NCBI GenBank assembly: GCA_910577445.1
Contig: CAJTMZ010000134.1
Span: 1-8,578 of the forward strand
Origin: an uncultured Lachnospiraceae bacterium
Lineage (GTDB): Bacteria > Bacillota > Clostridia > Lachnospirales > Lachnospiraceae
DNA length: 8,578 bases
Direction: 5' to 3'
Below are positions 1 through 5,523 of the stretch, piece after piece. The notes beneath the pieces were generated by a model. That model ran no database searches. It saw nothing but the letters and a program-made list of their open reading frames with translations, and was not told the DNA's origin. Within the stretch, counting starts at the first letter, position 1, and every line of letters starts with the position of its first letter. The position numbers were made by a program, and so were the translations under genes.

Positions 1-51
1 GGAAATCCATTTATAACAAGTGTGCTGACAGGTGCGAAGCGGAACTTTTAA
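1..51 (+). CDS. 3' end of an unidentified upstream gene (partial)
   Basis: The first reading frame is open from the window edge and ends with TAA at 49-51, giving the C-terminal peptide GNPFITSVLTGAKRNF. This is too short to assign to a family. It is 15 nt ahead of the TTG start of the BKACE gene and in the same frame, separated from it by the stop codon. That spacing suits an upstream member of the same operon. Because only 16 residues are visible, it could also be a chance open stretch. Confidence 0.4.
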   Translation, partial: GNPFITSVLTGAKRNF

Positions 52-66
52 TGGGGGGAACAGGAT

Positions 67-1002
67 TTGTATATAAAAGACCAGAAAGTTATTATAAGCG
101 CAGCCATTACCGGAGCGACACATGTGCCCAGCATGTCTCCGTATCTGCCTAAGAATCCCGATGAAATTATTGAGAGCGCCATAGAGGCGCACAGGGCCGG
201 GGCTGCTGTCGTACATATTCACGCGAGAGGAGAGAATGGAAAGCCAACTACGGACCATGGAATTTTTCATTATATACTCTCGTCCATCAGGCAGGAATGC
301 GACGCTGTAATCGGCATTACTACCGGAGGGGCCAATGGGATGAGCGTGGAGGAGAGATTTTCCGTAATCAGCAAATTCCAGCCGGAGATGGCTTCCGCAA
401 ACGGCGGCTCTATGAATTTCAATTATAATAAGCTACTGACAAACGTGGAGCATCCCGTTTACGAATGGGAACAGGAATATGTGGAGAGAACCTGGGATAA
501 TGTTTTCCGCAATTCCTTCCGGGATATGGAATACTGTATCCGCACAATGAATGAATATGGGACGCTTCCGGAATATGAAATATTTGATTACGGGCAGCTT
601 AACAATTTAAAAATATTGAAGAATCAGGGAGTGATTACACAGCCGATTTATATACAGTTTGTGCCGGGAGTACAGGGAGGTATGCCGGCTAACAATGAGA
701 CTTTAATGTTTATGTTTGACCAGGCAAGGAAAATTTTAGGAAATGATATTAAATATTCCACGGTGGGTGTGGGAAGGAAAATGTTCAAACTGGAAACCTT
801 GTGCGCATTAAACGGAGGAAATGTCCGGGTAGGGATGGAGGACGGGCTGTATATTGACCCGGCAGGTACTCTTGCAAAGAGTAACGCGCAGCAGGTATTT
901 AAAATTAAAAAAATACTGGAAGATTTGGATTTTGAGACGGCAGACAGCGAGGAAGCCAGAGGGCTGCTCCATCTGAAAGGAAAAGATAATGTCAATTTTT
1001 AA
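67..1002 (+). CDS. beta-keto acid cleavage enzyme (BKACE, formerly DUF849)
   Basis: This 311-aa TIM-barrel enzyme belongs to the BKACE family. Known members include 3-keto-5-aminohexanoate cleavage enzyme and dehydrocarnitine cleavage enzyme. Family chemistry: a 3-keto acid plus acetyl-CoA gives acetoacetate plus a new acyl-CoA, in the cytoplasm with a bound divalent metal. Family hallmarks are visible: the zinc-ligand pair H50-I-H52, the TTGG loop at 85-88, the ASANGGSMNF strand at 109-118, and RVGMED at 254-259, whose R254, E258 and D259 match the Arg, metal-binding Glu and Asp of characterised Kce. The start is TTG: a stop at 49-51 lies in the same frame, no other start codon intervenes, and a G-rich Shine-Dalgarno (53-58) sits about 8 nt upstream. 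It is the first complete gene of a run with MaoC and dehydrogenase genes, so it probably works with them. The substrate is unknown; lysine-fermentation or carnitine-type use is possible but not shown. Confidence 0.93.
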   Translation: MYIKDQKVIISAAITGATHVPSMSPYLPKNPDEIIESAIEAHRAGAAVVHIHARGENGKPTTDHGIFHYILSSIRQECDAVIGITTGGANGMSVEERFSVISKFQPEMASANGGSMNFNYNKLLTNVEHPVYEWEQEYVERTWDNVFRNSFRDMEYCIRTMNEYGTLPEYEIFDYGQLNNLKILKNQGVITQPIYIQFVPGVQGGMPANNETLMFMFDQARKILGNDIKYSTVGVGRKMFKLETLCALNGGNVRVGMEDGLYIDPAGTLAKSNAQQVFKIKKILEDLDFETADSEEARGLLHLKGKDNVNF

Positions 1003-1054
1003 TTGCCTGTGCTGGCAGTCAGATTATATGAGAATAGAAAGGCGTGATGTTTAA

Positions 1055-1456
1055 ATGAAATATGAGATTGGCCAGAGTGCGGAATTTTCAAAGACAATTG
1101 CGGAATGCGACGTTTATGCTTTTGCCGGAATAACCGGAGATTTCAATCCTTTGCATACCAATGAGGAAAAAGCCGGGAGAATGTATTTTGGAAAAAGAAT
1201 TGTGCACGGGATGCTGACGGCGTCCTTCCTATCCACAGTGATTGCAGGCAGTATGCCGGGGCCGGGGACCATTTATATGGAGCAGGATGCAAAATTTTTA
1301 AGACCCGTTTTTTTCGGAGATACTATTACCGCCAGGGTGACGATTGCAGAATTGCTGGAAAAGGGCAGGGCCAGGCTTACCACTGTTGTGACCAATCAGG
1401 ACGGAGTGGTTGTCGTTGACGGGACAGCTTTGGTAAAACTGCCGAAGGAGGATTAG
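1055..1456 (+). CDS. MaoC-like hot-dog dehydratase, (R)-specific enoyl-CoA hydratase type
   Basis: This 133-aa single hot-dog protein has the size of PhaJ-type (R)-specific enoyl-CoA hydratases, which reversibly hydrate trans-2-enoyl-CoA to (R)-3-hydroxyacyl-CoA. The hydratase signature is intact: FAGITGDFNPLH at 23-34, with the likely catalytic pair D29 and H34, followed by HGML at 51-54. The later segment FLRPVFFGDT at 81-90 is typical of the MaoC/PhaJ fold. The ATG at 1055 starts 52 nt after the BKACE stop. Its ribosome binding site is poor (AAAGG at 1038-1042, 12 nt away), and a three-codon mini-ORF lies in between. Only 3 nt separate it from the next gene, so the two are surely cotranscribed. 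It could instead act as a thioesterase-like or other hot-dog enzyme, but the D-x-N-P-x-H motif favours hydration or dehydration. Confidence 0.9.
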   Translation: MKYEIGQSAEFSKTIAECDVYAFAGITGDFNPLHTNEEKAGRMYFGKRIVHGMLTASFLSTVIAGSMPGPGTIYMEQDAKFLRPVFFGDTITARVTIAELLEKGRARLTTVVTNQDGVVVVDGTALVKLPKED

Positions 1457-1459
1457 TTT

Positions 1460-2410
1460 ATGGTACATAAGATTCAAAATGTAGTGATTGCCGGAGCCGG
1501 AATTATGGGCGCGTCTATCGCCCGGCTTTTTGCGTCTTTTCAATATAGGGTAACGCTTTATGATATCAGCAGGGAAGCCCTTGATAAAAGCAGAGAGTTG
1601 ATTTTTGCGGATAATGAACAGGGGACGGGCATGGCAAAAGAAGCGCTGGCAGAGGGAAAGGGAGGCAAAGTCCGGGAAAATATAGTTTTTTCCAGTGATA
1701 AGGAATGCTTTGGACAAGCAGATTTTGTAATAGAAGCCATTGTTGAAAAAATGGAAATCAAGCACAGGTTTTTCGAGGAGATTTCCCGTCTGGTTCCGGA
1801 GAGGGCGGTGCTGACCAGTAATACTTCCGGTTTATCCCTGACGGAAATTGCAAAAGCGGTACATCTGCCGGAACGCTTCTGCGGAATGCACTGGCTTAAT
1901 CCGCCGCATATCTGCCCCCTCATTGAAGTAATCAAAGGACAAAGGACCAGACAGGAAACGGCGGATATTGTCTTTGATGTAGCCCGGGATATCCGCCGCT
2001 ATCCGGTGCGCCTTCAAAAGGAAGTGCCCGGCTTTTTGATTAACCGGTTTCAGTTTGCCATATTGAGGGAAGCTATGGCTCTGGCGGAGGAGGGCGTGGC
2101 GTCAAGGGAAGATATTGACAATGTATTTAAATATGGTCTTGGTCTTCGTTATGCCTGTCTTGGGCCTTTTGAGATTGCAGATTTGGGCGGATTGGATACC
2201 TTCTATCACATTGCGGATTACCTTTTCCGGGATTTAAGCGATGCAAAGGAGGTTCACAGGATGCTTGCGAATTTGTACCGGAAGGGAGATTTTGGTGTGA
2301 AGTCCGGAAAGGGGTTTTATGATTACGGTAACGGCCGTGACCGGGCAGTGATTCATAAGCGGGACATGGATTTTCAGAAAGTTTCGAAATGCCTTTATGG
2401 AGAGCTGTGA
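1460..2410 (+). CDS. 3-hydroxyacyl-CoA dehydrogenase-family NAD-dependent oxidoreductase
   Basis: This 316-aa protein has the two-domain layout of the 3-hydroxyacyl-CoA dehydrogenase family. An N-terminal Rossmann domain begins with GAGIMG at 12-17, and D35 after the second strand predicts NAD rather than NADP. SNTS is at 120-123. The catalytic His is H144 in MHWLNPPHICPLIEVI (143-158), with E156 as the paired acid. The helical C-terminal domain starts at PGFLINR (190-196) and ends with the conserved KGFYDY (284-289). The NPP version of the active-site loop differs from the HFFNP of butyryl-type enzymes. It is closer to relatives that oxidise free 3-hydroxy acids, such as lambda-crystallin/L-gulonate dehydrogenase and carnitine dehydrogenase. 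It has an AAGGAGG ribosome binding site (1445-1451) and begins 3 nt after maoC. It probably makes the 3-keto acid used by BKACE, which is an inference from context. Confidence 0.9.
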   Translation: MVHKIQNVVIAGAGIMGASIARLFASFQYRVTLYDISREALDKSRELIFADNEQGTGMAKEALAEGKGGKVRENIVFSSDKECFGQADFVIEAIVEKMEIKHRFFEEISRLVPERAVLTSNTSGLSLTEIAKAVHLPERFCGMHWLNPPHICPLIEVIKGQRTRQETADIVFDVARDIRRYPVRLQKEVPGFLINRFQFAILREAMALAEEGVASREDIDNVFKYGLGLRYACLGPFEIADLGGLDTFYHIADYLFRDLSDAKEVHRMLANLYRKGDFGVKSGKGFYDYGNGRDRAVIHKRDMDFQKVSKCLYGEL

Positions 2411-2439
2411 GGGTAGAATTATATTTTGACTGGTGTGTC

Positions 2440-2467
2440 TGAACATGACATACAGTTGTCGTGTTCA
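2440..2467. promoter_or_regulatory. 11-bp-arm inverted repeat, candidate operator of the YjbR gene
   Basis: TGAACATGACA (2440-2450) and TGTCGTGTTCA (2457-2467) are inverted copies with one mismatch and a 6-nt spacer. The repeat covers the expected -35 zone of the promoter whose -10 is at 2474-2479, which is where a repressor or an activator would bind. It has no following T run, so it is unlikely to terminate the upstream operon. The bound protein is unknown. Confidence 0.55.
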
Positions 2468-2470
2468 CTG

Positions 2471-2479
2471 TGATATAAT
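2471..2479 (+). promoter_or_regulatory. extended -10 promoter of the YjbR gene
   Basis: TGATATAAT is a perfect TATAAT (2474-2479) preceded by the TGn extension. At 17-nt spacing the -35 would be TACAGT, which is a poor match, so the promoter relies on the extended -10 or on an activator. Transcription should begin near 2486, leaving a leader of about 19 nt. Confidence 0.65.
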
Positions 2480-2504
2480 CATACATATTTACGGAGGAAA
2501 ATGT

Positions 2505-2870
2505 ATGAGATACACATGGATTGACGAATATCTGCTGAACAAACCGGGCGTGACCAAAGACCTTAAGAAGGAATGGAACTGGATTCGCTATCAAATCGGG
2601 GAAAAGATGTTTGCCGCGGTCTGTCTTGGGGAGGATAACGAGCCCTACTACATAACGTTGAAACTGGAACCGGCGGAGGGCGACTTTTTAAGGACGCAGT
2701 ACGAGGATATCCTTCCGGGATATTACATGAACAAGGTACACTGGAATTCCATCAAACCGGACGGGGAAGTGCCGGACGACCTGTTAAAGGATTTGCTGGA
2801 CAAATCCTACCGGCTGGTGTTTGGGGGGCTTAGCAGAAAAAAACAGAAAGAAATACTGCCGGAAGAGTAA
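2505..2870 (+). CDS. MmcQ/YjbR family protein
   Basis: This 121-aa protein matches the small MmcQ/YjbR family (DUF419), whose structures resemble a double-wing DNA-binding fold. A cellular role is not established for most members. Family marks are the N-terminal LLNKPGVTKDL (10-20), the EKMFAAV strand, the KLEP segment, and the strongly conserved PGYYMNKVHWNSI followed by a helix ending DKSYRLVFGGLS. An open frame extends back to a GTG at 2433. The ATG at 2505 is chosen because GGAGG (2493-2497) sits 7 nt ahead and the promoter -10 lies at 2474-2479, inside the longer version. It has its own promoter and terminator, so it is probably a single-gene unit. A DNA-binding role, including control of its own inverted repeat, is possible but not demonstrated. 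Confidence 0.9.
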   Translation: MRYTWIDEYLLNKPGVTKDLKKEWNWIRYQIGEKMFAAVCLGEDNEPYYITLKLEPAEGDFLRTQYEDILPGYYMNKVHWNSIKPDGEVPDDLLKDLLDKSYRLVFGGLSRKKQKEILPEE

Positions 2871-2929
2871 AAAATTTTGGCCGCAAAGAGTTGGATTAAC
2901 TGTCCAATGAAAACAGAATGAAAATATAT

Positions 2930-2976
2930 TATCCTCTTATCAGAGCCACAAAGGCATGGTAAGAGGATATTTTTTT
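2930..2976 (+). terminator. intrinsic terminator after the YjbR gene
   Basis: TATCCTCTTA (2930-2939) pairs perfectly with TAAGAGGATA (2960-2969). The loop contains a small GCC/GGC stem. A run of seven T (2970-2976) overlaps the end of the stem. This is a textbook Rho-independent terminator on the plus strand. Confidence 0.9.
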
Positions 2977-2989
2977 GCAGGCAGCAGGC

Positions 2990-3010
2990 GCGGAGATTTG
3001 GCATCTCCGC
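2990..3010 (+). promoter_or_regulatory. perfect 8-bp hairpin upstream of the PIN-like gene
   Basis: GCGGAGAT (2990-2997) pairs with ATCTCCGC (3003-3010) around a 5-nt loop. It lies between the terminator of the previous gene and the ribosome binding site of the PIN-like gene, ending 30 nt before that start. It has no T run, so it is better read as an operator or a leader stem-loop than as a terminator. I saw no convincing promoter between 2877 and 3040. Confidence 0.4.
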
Positions 3011-3040
3011 TTACGGGCTGTTACACAAAGGGGAGTTTTT

Positions 3041-3697
3041 ATGCTGTTTCTGATTGATTATGAGAACGTCGGTAATGCCGGGATGAAGGGCTGCGGTTAC
3101 CTGGATGCCCGGGACTATGTGATAGTTTTTTACAGCGAGGCCAGAAGACATATGGAACAGCGGATTCTGGAGCAGGTAACCGCCTCCGGCTGCGCTTTTG
3201 AGATATGCAAGCTATACAAAGCCGGAAAGAATGCCCTTGACTTTTATATTGCTTCCCGCCTGGGAGAGCTGATTGGCGGCGGGTATGACGGTATTGGCGT
3301 TATTGTCAGCAACGACGGCGGTTTCGGGGCCGTTCGGGATTATTGGGAAAAAAGAGCCGCCCATAAAAGAAAAATTCTGCTGGCCTCCTGTGTGGAGGAC
3401 GGGATTGTGAGCGGGAACGAGAACAATGAACGCACGGCTGCGCTGCGGCGTCTGCGGGAGAATCTTTCAATCGGCGAGTACTATTCCGCCTATAAGGAGA
3501 AGACGCGCACAAAGGAGGTTCTGCGCAGATTGTTTGAAGGCACGGAATATGAGGGCAGAATCGGAGAAATTCAGAATCTGCTGGAAGATGGCGGGAAAAC
3601 TTCAAAGGTTGTTTACCTGAACAGCTTACATTTATTTGGAAGAAAAAGTGGACTGGAAATATATCACAAAATCAGGGAGTGCGGAGAATTGCGCTAA
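3041..3697 (+). CDS. PIN-like (NYN/PIN_7-type) domain protein, putative RNase
   Basis: This 218-aa protein carries an N-terminal PIN-like nuclease domain. The first acidic residue is in FLIDYENV (D6), the second in GKNALDFYIASRLGE (D67), and a third acidic cluster is SNDGGFGAVRD (D92, D100). These are the positions that bind metal in PIN/NYN RNases. Residues from about 130 to the end are helical and charged, with no domain I can name. The frame is open back to 2975, but the ATG at 3041 is preferred: AAAGGGGAG (3027-3035) lies 5 nt ahead and the conserved domain begins at once. No small antitoxin gene precedes it, so it does not look like a VapBC pair. Its natural RNA target is unknown. The fold assignment is fairly firm, but activity is only predicted. 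Confidence 0.78.
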   Translation: MLFLIDYENVGNAGMKGCGYLDARDYVIVFYSEARRHMEQRILEQVTASGCAFEICKLYKAGKNALDFYIASRLGELIGGGYDGIGVIVSNDGGFGAVRDYWEKRAAHKRKILLASCVEDGIVSGNENNERTAALRRLRENLSIGEYYSAYKEKTRTKEVLRRLFEGTEYEGRIGEIQNLLEDGGKTSKVVYLNSLHLFGRKSGLEIYHKIRECGELR

Positions 3698-3711
3698 GAC
3701 TTCAAATACGC

Positions 3712-3740
3712 TTGACGTATATGAAAACCAACTTTAAAAT
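3712..3740 (+). promoter_or_regulatory. promoter of the nitroreductase gene
   Basis: TTGACG (3712-3717) and TAAAAT (3735-3740) are separated by exactly 17 nt, giving a near-consensus sigma-A-type promoter. Transcription should begin near 3747. The in-frame ATG at 3721 lies inside this promoter and so cannot start the protein made from it. Confidence 0.75.
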
Positions 3741-3771
3741 AAATATTGTATATTATGGGAGGACTGACAGA

Positions 3772-4500
3772 ATGAATGAAATAATAAAGGCTTTATATGC
3801 AAGAAAATCTGTCCGTGTATTTACGGAGGAGGAAATTTCAAAAGAAGATAAAGAAAGTATTTTAGGCGCGGCACTGCAGGCGCCCTCCGCAGGCTGTCAG
3901 CTTCTTTATACGATTCTCGATATTACCGACCCTGACAAAAAGGAGAAGCTGGCGGACTTGTGCGACCATCAGTCTTTTATCGCAAAAGCAAAAATGGTGC
4001 TGGTATTTTGTGCAGACTGCCGGAAGTGGCTTTCCTTTTATGAGGAAGCGGGGCTGTCTCCGAGAAAGCCGGGGACGGGCGACTTGCTTTTAGCCGTGGA
4101 GGATGCGGTGATTGCGGCGCAAAACGCCGTGACGGCGGCGGAAAGCCTGGGGATTGGTTCGTGTTACATTGGCGATGTGATGGAAAACGCAGAGGAAATG
4201 AAGACGCTTTTGGGGCTGCCGGAGTACGTGTATCCCGCCTGTATGCTGGTGTTCGGGTATCCTGTGCAGCAGCAGAAGGAGAGGAAAAAGCCGGAGCGTT
4301 TTGCGGTTTCCGATATTGTCTGTGAAAATTCCTATCAGGATAAGAGTGGCCGGCAAATCCGGGAGATGTTTTCGGGAAAGACCGGGCAGCAGGAATACGA
4401 CAAGTGGATGGAGGCATTCTGGAAGAGAAAATATGAATCGGATTTTTCCAATGAGATGAACCGCTCCATGGAAGTATATCTGAAGTACTTTCAGGAATAA
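3772..4500 (+). CDS. nitroreductase family protein (FMN-dependent)
   Basis: This 242-aa flavoprotein of the nitroreductase superfamily reduces nitro compounds, quinones or flavins with NAD(P)H in the cytoplasm. The FMN-binding marks are in order: RKSVRVF at 11-17, APSAGCQ at 37-43, GIGSCYIGD at 127-135, and the FGYP strand at 161-164. The C-terminal tail, residues 190-242, is charged and helical with several aromatics (EAFWKRKYESDF), as in enzymes whose tail wraps round the dimer. The ATG at 3772 is chosen because GGGAGG (3757-3762) lies 9 nt ahead and a promoter ends at 3740. The frame extends upstream into the end of the PIN-like gene, but that part would not be transcribed from this promoter. 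The physiological substrate is unknown. The following tetR gene has its own promoter, so this is probably a single-gene unit. Confidence 0.92.
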   Translation: MNEIIKALYARKSVRVFTEEEISKEDKESILGAALQAPSAGCQLLYTILDITDPDKKEKLADLCDHQSFIAKAKMVLVFCADCRKWLSFYEEAGLSPRKPGTGDLLLAVEDAVIAAQNAVTAAESLGIGSCYIGDVMENAEEMKTLLGLPEYVYPACMLVFGYPVQQQKERKKPERFAVSDIVCENSYQDKSGRQIREMFSGKTGQQEYDKWMEAFWKRKYESDFSNEMNRSMEVYLKYFQE

Positions 4501-4612
4501 AGAAGCGGAAAGTATACTACTATATGCATCGGACGGGATTGGGCGGCTGGCAAAACAGAGAGAAAAGCGGGAAGCGCGGGAAAAAACAGCGGGAAAAGCA
4601 GAAAAGACAGAC

Positions 4613-4642
4613 TTGACATACATACCGGTAGTATGTTAAAGT
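4613..4642 (+). promoter_or_regulatory. promoter of the tetR-family gene
   Basis: A perfect TTGACA (4613-4618) is followed after 18 nt by TAAAGT (4637-4642), a fair -10. An extended -10 TGATAATAT at 4671-4679 is an alternative or second promoter without a clear -35. Either promoter is overlapped by the two inverted repeats at 4621-4635 and 4647-4661. Upstream, 4501-4612 is a purine-rich stretch with three GCGGGAA copies (4567, 4576, 4589) and no clear gene or terminator. Confidence 0.65.
4621..4635. promoter_or_regulatory. TetR operator site 1
   Basis: CATACCGGTAGTATG is an imperfect palindrome lying inside the spacer of the tetR promoter, between TTGACA and the -10. The reverse complement of site 2 differs from it at one of 15 positions, which points to binding of the same dimer. 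Occupancy here would block RNA polymerase, so autorepression is inferred. Confidence 0.72.
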
Positions 4643-4646
4643 TAAA

Positions 4647-4661
4647 CATACCACCGGTATG
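4647..4661. promoter_or_regulatory. TetR operator site 2
   Basis: CATACCACCGGTATG has perfect 6-bp arms, CATACC and GGTATG, around 3 nt. Its centre is 26 bp from the centre of site 1, about two and a half helical turns. It lies over the predicted transcription start, or over the -35 zone of the alternative downstream promoter. Confidence 0.72.
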
Positions 4662-4698
4662 CAAATGTACTGATAATATATCAGAAAGAGAGAACGCC

Positions 4699-5352
4699 AT
4701 GGCAAGGAACAAGCATCCGGAGGAAACTGTTAATTTAATATTGGACGTCTCTTTTCGGCTCTTTATGGAAAAGGGATACGAGCATACATCCATTCAGGAT
4801 ATTATTGACAATCTGGGAGGGCTCAGCAAGGGAGCGATTTATCATCATTTTAAATCAAAGGAAGATATTCTGGAGGCCGTGACAAACAGAATGACGGAGG
4901 AATCCAACAGGCTGCTCGCCGTGATTCGTGACAGGACGGACCTTAACGGGAAAGAAAAGCTCGCAATGATGTTCAGAAATTCCCTTTTAAGGCCCGAGCA
5001 GAATAAAATCTTTCAGGTTGCGCCTAATATCCGCAATAGTCCGGGACTGGTTTTCAGTATGCTGCATGATACTGTGGACGTGGTGACGCCGGATTACATG
5101 CTGCCGGTCTTTTTACAGGGAGTTGCCGACGGCTCTATTAAGACCGATTACCCGGAGGAACTGGCGGAGCTTATTATGCTGTTGGCAAATATCTGGCTGA
5201 ATCCAATGACATTTGACGATTCTCCAGAGAAATCATACCGGAAAACCATGGCGTTTTGCCAGATGATGCGGGGATTGGGGTTGGACATTGTGGACGAGGA
5301 AATAGTAAAGAGAATGTTTGAATTGACAGTGATTTATAACAAAAATAAATAG
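4699..5352 (+). CDS. TetR/AcrR family transcriptional regulator
   Basis: This 217-aa protein has a typical TetR helix-turn-helix at the N-terminus: helix 1 at 8-25 (ETVNLILDVSFRLFMEKGY), then TSIQDIIDNLG (30-40) and the recognition helix LSKGAIYHHFKSKEDIL (42-58). The C-terminal part, about 65-217, is helical and diverse, as expected for a ligand-binding and dimer domain; I cannot name the ligand. A frame runs back to 4633, but ATG 4699 is preferred because the family fold starts there and 4633 lies in the promoter and operator. The ribosome binding site is weak (GAGAG, 4688-4692), which suits low expression. Two matching inverted repeats in its promoter imply autorepression. A related repeat before the downstream exporter implies that the exporter is a target. 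Confidence 0.93.
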   Translation: MARNKHPEETVNLILDVSFRLFMEKGYEHTSIQDIIDNLGGLSKGAIYHHFKSKEDILEAVTNRMTEESNRLLAVIRDRTDLNGKEKLAMMFRNSLLRPEQNKIFQVAPNIRNSPGLVFSMLHDTVDVVTPDYMLPVFLQGVADGSIKTDYPEELAELIMLLANIWLNPMTFDDSPEKSYRKTMAFCQMMRGLGLDIVDEEIVKRMFELTVIYNKNK

Positions 5353-5396
5353 CGGCAAAAGCTGCTTTAAGCAAGTGTGCCTGTAACAGGATTTTT
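5351..5396 (+). terminator. weak candidate terminator region after tetR
   Basis: Two poor hairpins follow the tetR stop codon: AGCGGC/GCTGCT (5351-5366, one wobble pair, then TTTAA) and CCTG/CAGG (5380-5390, then ATTTTTAT). Neither is strong. Partial read-through into the exporter gene is therefore likely, and I could find no convincing separate promoter in 5353-5523. Confidence 0.22.
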
Positions 5397-5488
5397 ATGT
5401 AGCGGTTCCTTTTCGGGGACAGAGCTTTTCTCTTAGTAAAAGGGCTTTGGAGGAAAAGGAATAAAGCTGCAAAAAATTTACAGGAATA

Positions 5489-5507
5489 CATACCGCTGTT
5501 TGGTATG
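5489..5507. promoter_or_regulatory. third TetR-like inverted repeat, upstream of the exporter
   Basis: CATACC (5489-5494) and GGTATG (5502-5507) are the same half-sites as in the tetR operators but spaced by 7 nt instead of 3. The repeat ends 3 nt before the AGGAGGG ribosome binding site of the exporter gene. It could be a target of the same regulator acting as a roadblock, or a leader hairpin. Confidence 0.5.
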
Positions 5508-5523
5508 AAAAGGAGGGAAAATT

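Noticed and set aside
2891..2907. TTGGA/TCCAA small inverted repeat after the YjbR gene
   Set aside because: Five-bp arms without further support; the strong terminator just downstream explains the region.
4567..4595. Three GCGGGAA direct copies upstream of the tetR promoter
   Set aside because: Short and unevenly spaced (9 and 13 nt) in a purine-rich stretch; not enough to call binding sites or a repeat array.
4524..4616. Possible 30-aa very basic peptide (starts MHRTGLGGWQNREK) ahead of tetR
   Set aside because: It has no ribosome binding site, its composition is what a purine-rich stretch gives in that frame, and its stop codon falls inside the tetR -35 box.
3977..4623. Long minus-strand open frames opposite the nitroreductase gene
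   Set aside because: They are shadows of the real gene: Pro/Ser/Arg-rich composition, no ribosome binding sites and no recognisable domain.
5477..5506. TTTACA with TGGTAT as a promoter for the exporter
   Set aside because: The -10 matches at only three of six positions, and the start would fall inside the ribosome binding site.
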